Source of the DNA: Gottschalkiaceae bacterium SANA
Lineage (GTDB): Bacteria > Bacillota > Clostridia > Tissierellales > GPF-1
NCBI GenBank assembly: GCA_036323355.1
Contig: AP028876.1
Location: 1,922,001-1,986,000, forward strand
Direction: 5' to 3'
DNA: 64,000 nucleotides
The notes under the pieces are model-generated. The model was not told the DNA's origin. It was given only the letters and a program-made list of their open reading frames with translations, and did not search any database. Below, one piece after another: positions 35,223 through 44,275 of this stretch (the first letter of the stretch is position 1; each line of letters begins with the position of its first letter). The position numbers were made by a program, and so were the translations under genes.

Positions 35223-36405
35223 TTTCTTCCTCCTGCAATTGTACTTCATCATATGCACGCAATTGATTTTCACCAATCGACTGCACAATCATTTTTTCTC
35301 GATTTTGATCCACAATGGTAACGGGTGTCCATACCACATCTTTGTTCAATCGAATGCGATCAACACCCCAAGAACCCTCTTGAAATCGCACCGCTTTCCG
35401 ATCCACTAAAACACCTTTAGGAATCCTCGACGGCCTAAGCGACATATTCAGATGTCGTATGTCATTAATCTCATAGAACCGTTCTTCTACTTGTAAAAGC
35501 CAATACTCGCCATCGTCCGTCTTGCTGACAAAGGACTTGGTCGCACGTACTGGAACCAGACACTCTTCGCATGTTAAAACAAATTGTCCACTTTCTCTAA
35601 AAAAGGGGCTGGCATCGTCTGGAACCCGAAAAAGCACATACCAGGCACTATTATCGGAAAGACGATAAATCGGCTGCATCCACTCCCGCTCCGGTTCAAT
35701 GGACAAACCCTCAAAAGGATCGTGAATATATCGATAGGCACGTTCCAAATCATTACGCACATTTTCGAATAAAAAATCCTCTTCATAAGAATCGAAAACA
35801 TAGGATACAATTCCAGCTATTGGTGCTTGATATTGTATCTTTCCGTCTTTCATCTTGTCCAATTCCCGTTTTGTCCGCTGCACTTTCGCCAATTGAATCC
35901 CTAAGACATTTTGCTCAGAAAATAAACCATCATAAGTTGTTTGATAAGCTTGGACCGACTCAGATACGGTTTGAAAATCATTTCTCTGGATGGAACGGCG
36001 GTAGGCCTCAAGGAAAACCTGGTTAGCTCCATCAATTTGTCCCCGAATTTTTTGAAGATCCACCCGAATATTATCGTAAGAAGAAAGCTCCGACATTGTC
36101 AATTCATATCGGCTCTCCACCTCTTTAAGTGACTCTTGCTCATCCCATACATAGAGACCCATTTCAGCACCTCGGCGTACCTTCTGCCCCTCTTCTTGAC
36201 CAGTAGTAAATCGTCCAGAAACTGGTGCGTAATATACAAATTCCTTACGAACAACAATCCCTTCTGCCTGAATTGTCAACGCTTGATCCACAGGTGCCGC
36301 ACTCGTTGTCAAATGTGATTGCTGCGGCAATATTTTGGAAAGAAAAAAGATGCTCATCACGATGCAGATCATCAATATTAATGTAAGTATTCGATTCGCC
36401 TTCAT
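35191..36405 (-). CDS. HlyD-like membrane fusion protein of unknown role
   Basis: A 404-residue protein starting MKANRILTLILMICIVMSIF, with a single membrane helix (about 6-23) and an extracellular remainder. A biotinyl/lipoyl-like half-motif (VRRGAEMGLYVWDEQES, later KIQYQAPIAGIVSYVFDSYEE) flanks a coiled coil of about 80-170, the layout of periplasmic adaptor proteins. No ABC transporter or outer-membrane partner is nearby. Related genes accompany yggS-sepF in some clostridia, but I know no defined function. The start ATG at 36405 is favoured over one four codons upstream because GAGGG precedes it. The C-terminus overlaps yggS. Confidence 0.78.
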   Translation of the reverse strand: MKANRILTLILMICIVMSIFFLSKILPQQSHLTTSAAPVDQALTIQAEGIVVRKEFVYYAPVSGRFTTGQEEGQKVRRGAEMGLYVWDEQESLKEVESRYELTMSELSSYDNIRVDLQKIRGQIDGANQVFLEAYRRSIQRNDFQTVSESVQAYQTTYDGLFSEQNVLGIQLAKVQRTKRELDKMKDGKIQYQAPIAGIVSYVFDSYEEDFLFENVRNDLERAYRYIHDPFEGLSIEPEREWMQPIYRLSDNSAWYVLFRVPDDASPFFRESGQFVLTCEECLVPVRATKSFVSKTDDGEYWLLQVEERFYEINDIRHLNMSLRPSRIPKGVLVDRKAVRFQEGSWGVDRIRLNKDVVWTPVTIVDQNREKMIVQSIGENQLRAYDEVQLQEEESGQSNQTADS

Positions 36406-36433
36406 TGTTACCCTCATTGATGAATTTTCTTCT

Positions 36434-36465
36434 ATTATATCATAAGTGAACCCTCATGAAAGAAG
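36434..36465 (-). promoter_or_regulatory. Promoter of the hlyD-yggS-sepF-ylmH-divIVA unit
   Basis: The minus strand shows an extended -10, TGATATAAT (36434-36442). The -35 region 17 bp upstream (CTTTCA) is weak and overlaps the T-tract of the gpsA terminator. An extended -10 can work without a good -35. Confidence 0.62.
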
Positions 36466-36496
36466 AAAACCGGAGGGTTAATCCCACTCCGGTTTT
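36461..36496 (-). terminator. Terminator after gpsA
   Basis: A perfect 10-bp stem (AAAACCGGAG with CTCCGGTTTT) and an 11-nt loop are followed on the minus strand by CTTCTTTC. The gpsA stop codon lies in the loop. The T-run is interrupted, so efficiency may be moderate. Confidence 0.8.
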
Positions 36497-37470
36497 GAAT
36501 CTCTCATCATTAATTTATAGACCGACCGAGAGACATCTTCCGTCCCGTACAAGACTTCATAAATCTCTTCTGTAATTGGCATTTCAATTTGGTATTGTCG
36601 TGCCAATTCAACAGCTGCTTTCACTGTTTCAGCACCTTCGACTGCCATGCCGATCTTGTGAATCGTTTCTTCAAGACTCATTCCCTTTGCTAACAAAATG
36701 CCCGCACGTCGATTTCGGCTGTGCTTGCTCATGCAAGTCACAATCAAATCACCCATTCCAGAAAGACCTAAAAAGGTATTCCTAAGAGCACCCATGGCTT
36801 CTCCGAGTCGAGTGATCTCAACAATGCCGCGATTCATCAAGGCTGCTTTTGTATTGTCACCGTAACCCAGTCCATCAGAAATTCCAGCGCCAATGGCAAT
36901 CACATTTTTCAGCGCACCACCCAATTCTACACCCGTCAAATCATCATTTCTATAAATTCTCAAAAATTCTGTTGTGAATGTTTCCTGAAGCAATTTTGCA
37001 AACCCTGAATCTACAGAGGCTACTGTAATTGTTGTCGGCATTTTTTTGGCCACTTCTTCCGCATGACTCGGACCCGACAAGATGCCATAAACAACTTCCG
37101 GCAACTCTTCTGTAAAAATCTCCGAGATCCGTAACAAGCTGCCATTTTCCAGGCCTTTTGCTACATTCACAAAATGATGTCCATGATTTGTTATTGGTTT
37201 CAATTGCTTTAATACCTTACGAATTTGTTGCGTTGGAACCGCCAACAAGGTAAAGGAAACACCTTCGATTGCATCCTGCAAGTTCGATGACAAAATAATA
37301 TTATCAGGCAAAAAACATCCCGGCAAATAATGATGATTTTCCCTTGTCTCCTGCAGCACATCTCGTTTTTCTGGATTTCGTACATAAAGCGTTACATCAA
37401 AATTCTTTTCGGCAAGTGTAATCGCCAAAGCTGTACCCCAAGAACCTGCACCAATGATGCCAATTTTCAT
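36478..37470 (-). CDS. gpsA: NAD(P)H-dependent glycerol-3-phosphate dehydrogenase
   Basis: A 330-residue enzyme that reduces dihydroxyacetone phosphate to sn-glycerol 3-phosphate for phospholipid synthesis. The N-terminal Rossmann motif is IGIIGAGSWGTALAI. Substrate and catalytic segments are NVAKGLENG, ILSGPSHAEEV, GGALKNVIAIGAGISDGLGYGDN (catalytic Lys) and NTKAALMNRG. It sits 2 bp after plsY, so the product feeds directly into the next lipid enzyme. Confidence 0.97.
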   Translation of the reverse strand: MKIGIIGAGSWGTALAITLAEKNFDVTLYVRNPEKRDVLQETRENHHYLPGCFLPDNIILSSNLQDAIEGVSFTLLAVPTQQIRKVLKQLKPITNHGHHFVNVAKGLENGSLLRISEIFTEELPEVVYGILSGPSHAEEVAKKMPTTITVASVDSGFAKLLQETFTTEFLRIYRNDDLTGVELGGALKNVIAIGAGISDGLGYGDNTKAALMNRGIVEITRLGEAMGALRNTFLGLSGMGDLIVTCMSKHSRNRRAGILLAKGMSLEETIHKIGMAVEGAETVKAAVELARQYQIEMPITEEIYEVLYGTEDVSRSVYKLMMRDSKPEWD

Positions 37471-37472
37471 GT

Positions 37473-38066
37473 TTACACCTTCTCTCCCAATTTTCGTTCA
37501 GTTCCATTAATCAATCGAACAATATTTGCGCGATGACGAAATACGGCCATCAAGCCCATTAAAACAGTCGCAGCAACTAAGGTTCCCGAGAAAGGTCGAT
37601 AAAATATCGCAATTAAAATCGGCAACAAAATAGCATTCACAACCGAACCCAAGGAAACATATTTGGTGACCCAAACAATCAAAGCCATGATTCCAACTTG
37701 AACCAATAAGAGGATTGGAGACAGGGCCAACAAAACACCCGCCGTCGTGGCGATGCCTTTGCCACCCTTGAATTTCAAAAAGACTGGATAATTGTGTCCA
37801 ATTACGACCGAAAGTGCTGCAATAGCCATCACGAGTTCACCGCCTAGGGCGAATCCGATTCGCGTTGCTAAAAATCCTTTTAGCATATCACCGGCCAAAG
37901 TCATCAAACCGATTTTGACGCCAAATACTCTCAATGCATTCGTGGCACCGGCATTTTTACTGCCGAATTCACGAATATCTGTTTTGCGTAACCATTTCCC
38001 CAATAAAAAACCGGTAGAAATATTCCCAAGTAAATAGGAAAGAACAATTACCAAGCCTATTTTCAT
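37473..38066 (-). CDS. plsY: Glycerol-3-phosphate acyltransferase PlsY
   Basis: A 197-residue integral membrane enzyme that transfers acyl groups from acyl-phosphate to glycerol 3-phosphate. Several hydrophobic helices and the three conserved loops are visible: [15 protein letters not shown] with [31 protein letters not shown], and the C-terminal [15 protein letters not shown]. It overlaps der by 4 bp and is followed by gpsA. Confidence 0.97.
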   Translation of the reverse strand: MKIGLVIVLSYLLGNISTGFLLGKWLRKTDIREFGSKNAGATNALRVFGVKIGLMTLAGDMLKGFLATRIGFALGGELVMAIAALSVVIGHNYPVFLKFKGGKGIATTAGVLLALSPILLLVQVGIMALIVWVTKYVSLGSVVNAILLPILIAIFYRPFSGTLVAATVLMGLMAVFRHRANIVRLINGTERKLGEKV

Positions 38067-39388
38067 TTCTTAGTACTCCTTTCTCGAATGGTAAACCAAA
38101 TTGGTGTTCCTTTAAATCCAAATTGAGAGCGAATTTGATTTTCCAAATATCGTTGATATGAAAAGTGCATAAGTTCCTTGGAGTTGACAAAGATAACAAA
38201 ATGCGGTGGTTCCGTACTCCCTTGAGTCGCATAAAATATCTTCAATCGCTTACCCTTATCTGATGGAGGTTGATTCATTAGAATCGCATCCCCGATTATA
38301 TCATTTAAAACACCTGTTTTTACGCGAATGCGGCGTGTTTCATAAACCTTGTTAATCGCATCTAACATGGTATGGGCTCGCTGTCCTGTCAATGCTGAAA
38401 TGTAGACAATCGGTGCGTAGGCCATAAAAGCCAAGCCATTTCGCACATCCTTTTCAAAGTTTAGATAGGTTTTGCTGTCTTTCTCAATCAAGTCCCATTT
38501 GTTGACCACTATAATTGCACCTTTACCATTATCATGAGCAAAGCCAGCAATTTTCTTGTCCTGCTCGGTCAAACCCACGGTAGCATCAATCATAATCAAA
38601 CAGAGATCTGCTCGTTCTACTGCAGCAAGCGTACGAATAACACTATATCGCTCAATGCTTTCGTCTTCAATCTTTCCTTTTTTTCGCAATCCTGCTGTAT
38701 CGATAAAGACATATTTATTTTCACCAACTTCAAATGCTGTATCAATGGCATCTCTTGTTGTGCCAGGAATATCGCTTACAATAACCCGGTCTTCACCCAA
38801 AAGACGATTGACCAAAGACGACTTGCCAACATTGGGCTTGCCGACAAAAGCGACCTTAATAACATCTTCATCAGCTTCAGTTGATTTTCCTTCCGGGAAA
38901 AGCGCTACGACTTGATCCAGTAAATCGCCAAGACCCAGCCCTTGGGTCGCTGAAATGACATTGGGTTCTCCTAATCCAAGTTCGTAGAACTCATAAAAAG
39001 TATCAGGCATATTATTGGTGTCAATTTTGTTGACAACCAAAAGCACCCGTTTGTTGGCCTTAAAGAGCATCTGAGCAACCTCTCTATCCGTAGCGGTCAA
39101 TCCTTGAATCCCGTCTACCAATAGCATGATTACATCAGCCATTTCAATAGCCATTTCCGCCTGACGGCGCATTTGCTTCAAAATTTTGTCCTTGCTTGCG
39201 GGTTCAATTCCTCCCGTGTCAATCATGGTAAAATACTTGTTCAGCCATTCCGCTTCTGCAAAGATACGATCCCGTGTAACACCTGGTGTATCTTCTACAA
39301 TTGCTATTCTTTTTCCTGCTAATTTATTAAATAATGTAGACTTCCCGACATTCGGTCTGCCCACGATGGCGACTATTGGTTTTGCCAT
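38063..39388 (-). CDS. der: Ribosome biogenesis GTPase Der (EngA)
   Basis: A 441-residue protein with two tandem GTPase domains and a C-terminal KH-like domain. The first G1 is [12 protein letters not shown] with DTPG and NKID (about 1-165); the second is [12 protein letters not shown] with DTAG and NKWD (about 178-345). Der is needed for 50S subunit assembly. It follows the DUF512 gene by 11 bp and overlaps plsY by 4 bp, an arrangement common in clostridia. Confidence 0.98.
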   Translation of the reverse strand: MAKPIVAIVGRPNVGKSTLFNKLAGKRIAIVEDTPGVTRDRIFAEAEWLNKYFTMIDTGGIEPASKDKILKQMRRQAEMAIEMADVIMLLVDGIQGLTATDREVAQMLFKANKRVLLVVNKIDTNNMPDTFYEFYELGLGEPNVISATQGLGLGDLLDQVVALFPEGKSTEADEDVIKVAFVGKPNVGKSSLVNRLLGEDRVIVSDIPGTTRDAIDTAFEVGENKYVFIDTAGLRKKGKIEDESIERYSVIRTLAAVERADLCLIMIDATVGLTEQDKKIAGFAHDNGKGAIIVVNKWDLIEKDSKTYLNFEKDVRNGLAFMAYAPIVYISALTGQRAHTMLDAINKVYETRRIRVKTGVLNDIIGDAILMNQPPSDKGKRLKIFYATQGSTEPPHFVIFVNSKELMHFSYQRYLENQIRSQFGFKGTPIWFTIRERSTKK

Positions 39389-39399
39389 GGTGTTCCTCC

Positions 39400-40725
39400 T
39401 TAAAAATAGCGAAAGAATTGATTTCCATCATTCTCCATAATAATAATATCTGTATTTAGACGAGCTTTCAAGTCCTCTAGTGACATATCGTCCAAAAATA
39501 CAGCTTCGTCTGATTTGAGTACATTCGCAGGCAAGAGCAAGGTCTTCCCTTTAACCTTCTGTGAAACCTGAGCAAATATATCCTGTGCGGTTAATAAACC
39601 GCTGACGGTAATACTGGAACCATAGAACTGATTCTCCACGGCAACCACTTCGATGGATATATTCAGCTTCTTTTCCATCAAAATTAAAGCTAGCTTGCCC
39701 ATAATTTCTTCCATAATGGTACCCGTCACCAGCACATATTCCTGTCGATCTCCGGCTGATGATGGTTGAAACTCTTCGCTGGCCTCCATAAATTCATGAA
39801 CAAATTTTGAAACCATTCCAACTCCGTCTTCCAACATATCAAAATCTTCATAGTGGTCTGCCCTTGGAAAATCTCGCCTGGCAACCAGATAAAATTCATC
39901 TCCAGCAAAAACAAAGCGGGTTCCAAGTCTATCCAGACACTCTTTCTGACGCTCTATCAATTGATCCAAGAATGCGGCTGCCTCCGATTCTTTAAACCCA
40001 TGAAGTTCCGCTAGTCCATCCCGGTGTTTGGTTAATCCGATGGGAACAATGGCAATAGAATGCACAGCAGGGTGCAATTCAGCTAATTCTCGAACGGTGC
40101 GATCCAAATGAGCTCCATCATTCAAGCCAGGGATCAATACAATCTGACAACTCATCTCGATCCCTGCATCTGCAAATCGCTTCATTAATGGAAGCAAGTT
40201 TCCAGCTTTTGGGTTCTTAAGCATTTTTACACGCAATTCTGGATCAGTCGTATGCACAGACACATTGATGGGTGAGATCCGATATCGAATGATTCGCTCA
40301 ATCTCTTCTTCCTCAATATTAGTGAGGGTAACAAAGTTTCCTTGTAAAAATGACAAACGACTGTCGTCATCTTTGAAGTACAAAGTTTTACGCATTCCTT
40401 TTGGATTTTGATCCACAAAACAAAAAAGACATTTATTCTTGCAATGATGCGCGCACCCTAGAAGTTGATTATGAAAAAGGATTCCTAAATCGTCATCGTA
40501 TTCTTTTTCCACTTCGATTTCCCATTGTTCACCGTTGACTTTTTCTATCAATACAAGGATCGACTCACCGGCGATTAAAAATCGATATTCAATAATGTCA
40601 TTGACTGCAACACCATTAATGGAAATCAATCGATCTCCGGACTGAATGCCAACTTCATCTGCAATGCTATTTGGTTCTACAAATTCGACGCAATTTTGCA
40701 ACGAACGTTCACTGTTTACTTCCAT
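39400..40725 (-). CDS. DUF512 radical-SAM-like protein with PDZ domain
   Basis: A 441-residue protein of the clostridial DUF512 family. An N-terminal PDZ-like domain (about 10-80, [19 protein letters not shown]) is followed by a radical-SAM-type core with the C-x3-C-x2-C motif CKNKCLFC, and a C-terminal DUF512 domain (about 220-430) containing FAGDEFYL and [13 protein letters not shown]. The reaction is unknown. It always seems to travel with der-plsY-gpsA in clostridia, suggesting a link to ribosome or membrane biogenesis, but this is inference from neighbourhood only. Confidence 0.9.
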   Translation of the reverse strand: MEVNSERSLQNCVEFVEPNSIADEVGIQSGDRLISINGVAVNDIIEYRFLIAGESILVLIEKVNGEQWEIEVEKEYDDDLGILFHNQLLGCAHHCKNKCLFCFVDQNPKGMRKTLYFKDDDSRLSFLQGNFVTLTNIEEEEIERIIRYRISPINVSVHTTDPELRVKMLKNPKAGNLLPLMKRFADAGIEMSCQIVLIPGLNDGAHLDRTVRELAELHPAVHSIAIVPIGLTKHRDGLAELHGFKESEAAAFLDQLIERQKECLDRLGTRFVFAGDEFYLVARRDFPRADHYEDFDMLEDGVGMVSKFVHEFMEASEEFQPSSAGDRQEYVLVTGTIMEEIMGKLALILMEKKLNISIEVVAVENQFYGSSITVSGLLTAQDIFAQVSQKVKGKTLLLPANVLKSDEAVFLDDMSLEDLKARLNTDIIIMENDGNQFFRYF

Positions 40726-40754
40726 AACAATCCTCTCAATTCTTTATCCTTCTA

Positions 40755-40783
40755 AGGATACATGCTTTCCTACTTTAAATCAA
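40755..40783 (-). promoter_or_regulatory. Possible promoter of the DUF512-der-plsY-gpsA unit, overlapped by an inverted repeat
   Basis: The minus strand shows TTGATT, a 17-bp spacer and TATCCT. The -10 is weak. It forms one arm of a 7-bp inverted repeat, TATCCTT-AG-AAGGATA (40745-40760), which could serve as an operator or a transcript 5' hairpin. Confidence 0.42.
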
Positions 40784-40805
40784 GAAAAAACGCCCAAAAG
40801 GGCGT
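40784..40805 (-). terminator. Terminator after glyA
   Basis: A 6-bp GC-rich stem (ACGCCC with GGGCGT) and a TTTT loop are followed on the minus strand by TTTTTTC. It lies 8 bp beyond the glyA stop. Confidence 0.9.
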
Positions 40806-40813
40806 GTTTTCAA

Positions 40814-42046
40814 CTATCGATATAATGGATACTTGGAGCAAAGCGAGTCAACCAATTTCTTTGCCTGCTCAGGATCCGCATTTTCTTTCAATGTCAATTC
40901 AAATATTTCAGCAATAACATCCATATCCGCTTCTGTAAACCCTCGAGTTGTAATCGCCGGTGTACCCAATCGAAGTCCGCTAGTCACAAATGGACTTTCT
41001 GGATCAAATGGAATGGTATTCTTGTTGGCAGTTATTCCGATTTCATCCAAAAGATGCTCGGCTACCTTTCCAGTCATATTCCGGTTTCGAACATCAACCA
41101 AGACCAAGTGATTATCCGTTCCCCCTGAAACAAGAGTAAATCCACGCTTTAACAAAGCTTGACTTAGAGCAGATGCATTGTCAATGATCTTTTGCTGATA
41201 CACTTTGAACTCTGGTGTCAAAGCTTCCTTGAAGCTGACCGCTTTTGCCGCAATCACATGCATCAAAGGACCGCCCTGGGTGCCTGGGAACATGGCTTTA
41301 TCAATCTTCTTCGCGTATTCTTGCTTGCAAAGAATGGCTCCGCCTCTTGGGCCGCGTAAAGTCTTATGGGTAGTTGTTGTAACAAAATCAGCATAGGCTA
41401 CCGGGTTTTGATGCAAGCCCGCTGCAACAAGTCCAGCAATATGCGCCATGTCAACCATCAAGTAAGCGCCAACAGCATCGGCAATCTCTTTAAATTTATC
41501 AAAATAAATTTCTCGTGGATAGGCACTCGCCCCAGCAACGATCAGTTTCGGCTTCACTTCTTTTGCCAACTCCATCACTGCGTCATAATCAATAACTTGC
41601 GTTTCTTTATCCACGCCGTAACTTACAAAATTAAAATATGTGCCGGAAATATTAACGGGACTGCCATGGGTCAAATGTCCACCATGGGACAAGTTCATGC
41701 CAAGAACCGTATCGCCAGGCTTTAAAATAGCAAAATAAACACCTAGATTTGCATTAGCTCCACAATGAGGTTGCACGTTGGCATGGTCTGCGCCAAATAA
41801 TTCCTTCATGCGATCTCGCGCGAGGTCTTCTACAACATCAACAAACTCACAGCCGCCATAGTATCGTTTCCCAGGATAGCCTTCAGCGTATTTGTTTGTC
41901 AAATAGCTTCCCATTGCCTCCATCACCGACTCAGAGACAAAATTCTCTGATGCGATCAATTCAATTTTATCGGATTGACGATTTTTTTCTAATTGTATCG
42001 CCTCATACACCTCTGGATCAGTTTTCATTACTTGTTCAAAATTCAT
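40814..42046 (-). CDS. glyA: Serine hydroxymethyltransferase
   Basis: A 410-residue PLP enzyme that interconverts serine and glycine with tetrahydrofolate, supplying one-carbon units. The PLP lysine is in [14 protein letters not shown]. Other motifs are [29 protein letters not shown] and [12 protein letters not shown]. The start ATG at 42046 follows GGGAGGTC; a longer frame with six extra codons lies over the SD. It is a single-gene unit with its own extended -10 promoter and a terminator. Confidence 0.98.
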   Translation of the reverse strand: MNFEQVMKTDPEVYEAIQLEKNRQSDKIELIASENFVSESVMEAMGSYLTNKYAEGYPGKRYYGGCEFVDVVEDLARDRMKELFGADHANVQPHCGANANLGVYFAILKPGDTVLGMNLSHGGHLTHGSPVNISGTYFNFVSYGVDKETQVIDYDAVMELAKEVKPKLIVAGASAYPREIYFDKFKEIADAVGAYLMVDMAHIAGLVAAGLHQNPVAYADFVTTTTHKTLRGPRGGAILCKQEYAKKIDKAMFPGTQGGPLMHVIAAKAVSFKEALTPEFKVYQQKIIDNASALSQALLKRGFTLVSGGTDNHLVLVDVRNRNMTGKVAEHLLDEIGITANKNTIPFDPESPFVTSGLRLGTPAITTRGFTEADMDVIAEIFELTLKENADPEQAKKLVDSLCSKYPLYR

Positions 42047-42075
42047 GCGCGACCTCCCTCTCAAAATATACCGTT

Positions 42076-42084
42076 ATTATATCA
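42076..42084 (-). promoter_or_regulatory. Extended -10 promoter of glyA
   Basis: The minus strand shows TGATATAAT, an extended -10, about 30 bp before the glyA start codon. The -35 region is poor (GTAATC at 17 bp). The leader is too short for a riboswitch. Confidence 0.65.
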
Positions 42085-42107
42085 TAGCTTTCTGCAAAGA
42101 TTACGCA

Positions 42108-42398
42108 TTATTTCGAATATTTCACAACCAATTCCAACAAGTCTTTCAATAACTCTTCTTGATCCTCTTGATTGCCTGCTTTTAGCTGGCCCATCAGACA
42201 ATCTTCAATATATTCTTCCATAATCAATCCGCCAACTTTGTGAAGCGCCGCCTTAGCGGCTGAAATTTGAACCAAAATATCCTGGCAAACCTTCTCTTCG
42301 TCCACCATCTTTTGAATCCCTTTTACCTGGCCTTCAATTCGCCTCAATCGAAGAATTAAACTCGCCTTGTCTTTTCGGCTACAAGATTTTGTCGTCAT
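42108..42398 (-). CDS. CsoR/CstR-family transcriptional repressor with a His-to-Tyr ligand change
   Basis: A 96-residue all-helical DUF156 repressor, started at the ATG at 42398 behind GGGAGGAG. The DNA-binding patch LILRLRRIEGQVKGIQKM is intact. In copper-sensing CsoR proteins the ligands are Cys, His and Cys; here the aligned positions are Cys38, Tyr63 (in MEEYIEDC) and Cys67, so the His is lost. A C-x-C fingerprint without His is more like persulfide-sensing CstR proteins, although an unknown inducer is equally possible. An extra Cys6 is present. It overlaps the RseC-like gene by 20 bp, so the two are coupled. Confidence 0.88.
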   Translation of the reverse strand: MTTKSCSRKDKASLILRLRRIEGQVKGIQKMVDEEKVCQDILVQISAAKAALHKVGGLIMEEYIEDCLMGQLKAGNQEDQEELLKDLLELVVKYSK

Positions 42399-42813
42399 AT
42401 TGATCTCCTCCCAAAACACGTCCCATGGCCAATTTCTTTTTTTGTCGGCTAAAGACCTTTCGGTCCAAAATCCATAAAAAAACAAATGTCGCACTCATAA
42501 ACAAAAGCCCAAGGCCAAATGCTTTTACCTCGGATCCAAACCAAGTCGATCCCAAGAAAATTCCCGCAATCATACCGGCAGCAGGGATTCCATAAACAAT
42601 CAAACTCGATAGCAAAATAAATCGCGTATCAGAAACAATTTCTACATAATCCCCTTGACTTGCATCAAGTTCATTACTCAATTCAACCACAATAGAAGGA
42701 GCATCACATGATCCCCCACAAGATTTGCAATTCCCGCCACATGCGGAGATCCGTCTGACTTGAACCATTGCCAGATTTTCTTTCTTTTCAATGACATATC
42801 CTATTTGATCCAT
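42379..42813 (-). CDS. RseC/SoxR-reducing-system-like cysteine-rich membrane protein
   Basis: A 144-residue protein of the RseC/MucC family. An N-terminal cytoplasmic part holds four cysteines (Cys25, 29, 32 and 36; ACGGNCKSCGGSC), which resembles a metal- or cluster-binding site. Two transmembrane helices follow (about 65-85 and 90-112). In proteobacteria RseC belongs to the SoxR-reducing system with Rsx/Rnf; clostridial members often sit near rnf genes. Here it stands alone with a CsoR-family repressor. The start ATG at 42813 is favoured over a frame reaching into the promoter. Confidence 0.82.
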   Translation of the reverse strand: MDQIGYVIEKKENLAMVQVRRISACGGNCKSCGGSCDAPSIVVELSNELDASQGDYVEIVSDTRFILLSSLIVYGIPAAGMIAGIFLGSTWFGSEVKAFGLGLLFMSATFVFLWILDRKVFSRQKKKLAMGRVLGGDQYDDKIL

Positions 42814-42855
42814 ATTCTCATCCCTTCGGTACCCCTGTACGGTATTATATTCATT

Positions 42856-42883
42856 ATCATACCACAATTTATATCTTTTTCAA
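42856..42883 (-). promoter_or_regulatory. Promoter of the rseC-like/csoR-like unit with a possible operator
   Basis: The minus strand shows TTGAAA, a 16-bp spacer and TATGAT. Just downstream, at 42829-42840, is GTAC-N4-GTAC containing the half-site GGGGTA, which resembles half of the G-rich CsoR/CstR operators. This would allow autoregulation, but only one clear half-site is present. Confidence 0.6.
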
Positions 42884-42933
42884 GCAAAAATAGCTTCTAG
42901 ACCTTCTTGTCGTCTTATCCCTCTCTTGCAATC

Positions 42934-42956
42934 AAAAAGACGACCTTAGTCGTCTT
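42934..42956 (-). terminator. Terminator after rarA
   Basis: An 8-bp stem (AAGACGAC with GTCGTCTT) is followed on the minus strand by a short T-run. The rarA stop codon TAA lies in the loop. It ends the ftsZ-nrdR-rarA transcript. Confidence 0.85.
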
Positions 42957-44268
42957 CTCGCAAACTATTCAGATACATTTTCATCTTCTTCTCATAGCCC
43001 TGATCCGTAGGGGTATAAAACTCACTCTCATCCAAAGCCTTCGGTAAATAGTTTTGATCCACATAATGATTGGAATAAGCGTGAGGATACAGATATTTCA
43101 GTCCTTCATCCCCTTGATGGCGCGCCTTCATGCCACGAGCTGTTGCATCTTTTAGATGTTCAGGAACCGTCGCAATTTTCTCGGTTTTCACCTTTTCAAG
43201 AGCACGATTGATCCCCACATAAGAGGCATTACTCTTTGGGGCCGAAGCCAAATAGGTCGTCGCTTGTGCCAATAAGATTCTTCCCTCAGGCATACCGATC
43301 CGTTCAACACCTTGCGCAACCGCAACCGCCAATTGTATAGCTTGGGGATCCGCATTGCCAACATCTTCCGCTGCACTGATCATCAGACGCCTACATATAA
43401 ATTTCGGATCTTCTCCGGCTTCGATCATCAAAGCTAGCCAATATAGGGCTGCATTCGGATCTGAGCCACGAATACTTTTGATAAATGCAGAAATTACATC
43501 GTAATGAAAGTCTCCATTTTTTTCATAACGAATGGGTTTTTTCCTAGACGCGTCAGCAAGCAAAGAAAGAGAAATATTCATTTTTCCTTCTTTCGATTCT
43601 GCAAGCATGACACCCATTTCTAAAAGATTTAAAGCAACCCGCGCATCACCATTAGCGACTTGAACCATATAGTCCATGGCCTCGTCCTCAAGATACACTG
43701 GCAACTTACCAAATCCATTTTCTTGATCACAAATCGCACGCTGTACGATTTTTTCAATGGACTCATCATCCAATGGTGCGCATTCTAATACAATGGATCG
43801 TGAAATCAAGGCTTTATTTACTTCATAGTAGGGATTTTCCGTCGTTGCCCCAATCAAAATTACGGTTCCATTTTCTACGTAGGGAAGAAGAGCATCTTGC
43901 TGCGATTTGTTAAACCGATGAATTTCATCGATAAACAAAATCGTGCCAATCCCTTCAAACCGTTGAGAGGCCTTTGCTTTCTCAACTACTTCACGAATAT
44001 CTTTCACCCCTGAAGTCACGGCATTCAATCGAAAGAACGCTTTTTTTGTTTCTTTGGCCAGAATTCTTGCCAGGGTTGTCTTCCCTGTTCCCGGAGGTCC
44101 AAATAAAAGTAAAGAAAGCAATTGATCATGATCAATCGCTTTCTTTAATACTGAGTTATCACCAACCAAACGTTCCTGCCCCTGAAAATCAAGCAATCGA
44201 TTCGGGCGCATTCGCTCCGCTAAAGGTTGATAAACTTTTTTTTGTTCAGCAAATCCAAATAAATCCAT
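42946..44268 (-). CDS. rarA: Replication-associated recombination protein RarA (MgsA)
   Basis: A 440-residue AAA+ ATPase related to clamp loaders, acting at stalled replication forks. Walker A is GPPGTGKTTLA near residues 54-64, Walker B is LFIDEIHRF, sensor 1 is IGATTENPYYEV, and SRSIVLECAPL follows. The C-terminal MgsA domain (KSIRGSDPNAALYWLALMIEAG) is intact. It follows nrdR by 7 bp. Confidence 0.96.
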   Translation of the reverse strand: MDLFGFAEQKKVYQPLAERMRPNRLLDFQGQERLVGDNSVLKKAIDHDQLLSLLLFGPPGTGKTTLARILAKETKKAFFRLNAVTSGVKDIREVVEKAKASQRFEGIGTILFIDEIHRFNKSQQDALLPYVENGTVILIGATTENPYYEVNKALISRSIVLECAPLDDESIEKIVQRAICDQENGFGKLPVYLEDEAMDYMVQVANGDARVALNLLEMGVMLAESKEGKMNISLSLLADASRKKPIRYEKNGDFHYDVISAFIKSIRGSDPNAALYWLALMIEAGEDPKFICRRLMISAAEDVGNADPQAIQLAVAVAQGVERIGMPEGRILLAQATTYLASAPKSNASYVGINRALEKVKTEKIATVPEHLKDATARGMKARHQGDEGLKYLYPHAYSNHYVDQNYLPKALDESEFYTPTDQGYEKKMKMYLNSLREDD

Positions 44269-44275
44269 TTTTCTC

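Noticed and set aside
35191-36405. Type I secretion or multidrug efflux operon
   Set aside because: Only an adaptor-like protein is present; no ABC ATPase or permease is next to it, and the operon is a division operon.
42047-42107. Possible glycine or folate riboswitch before glyA
   Set aside because: The leader after the extended -10 is under 30 nt, too short for any known aptamer.
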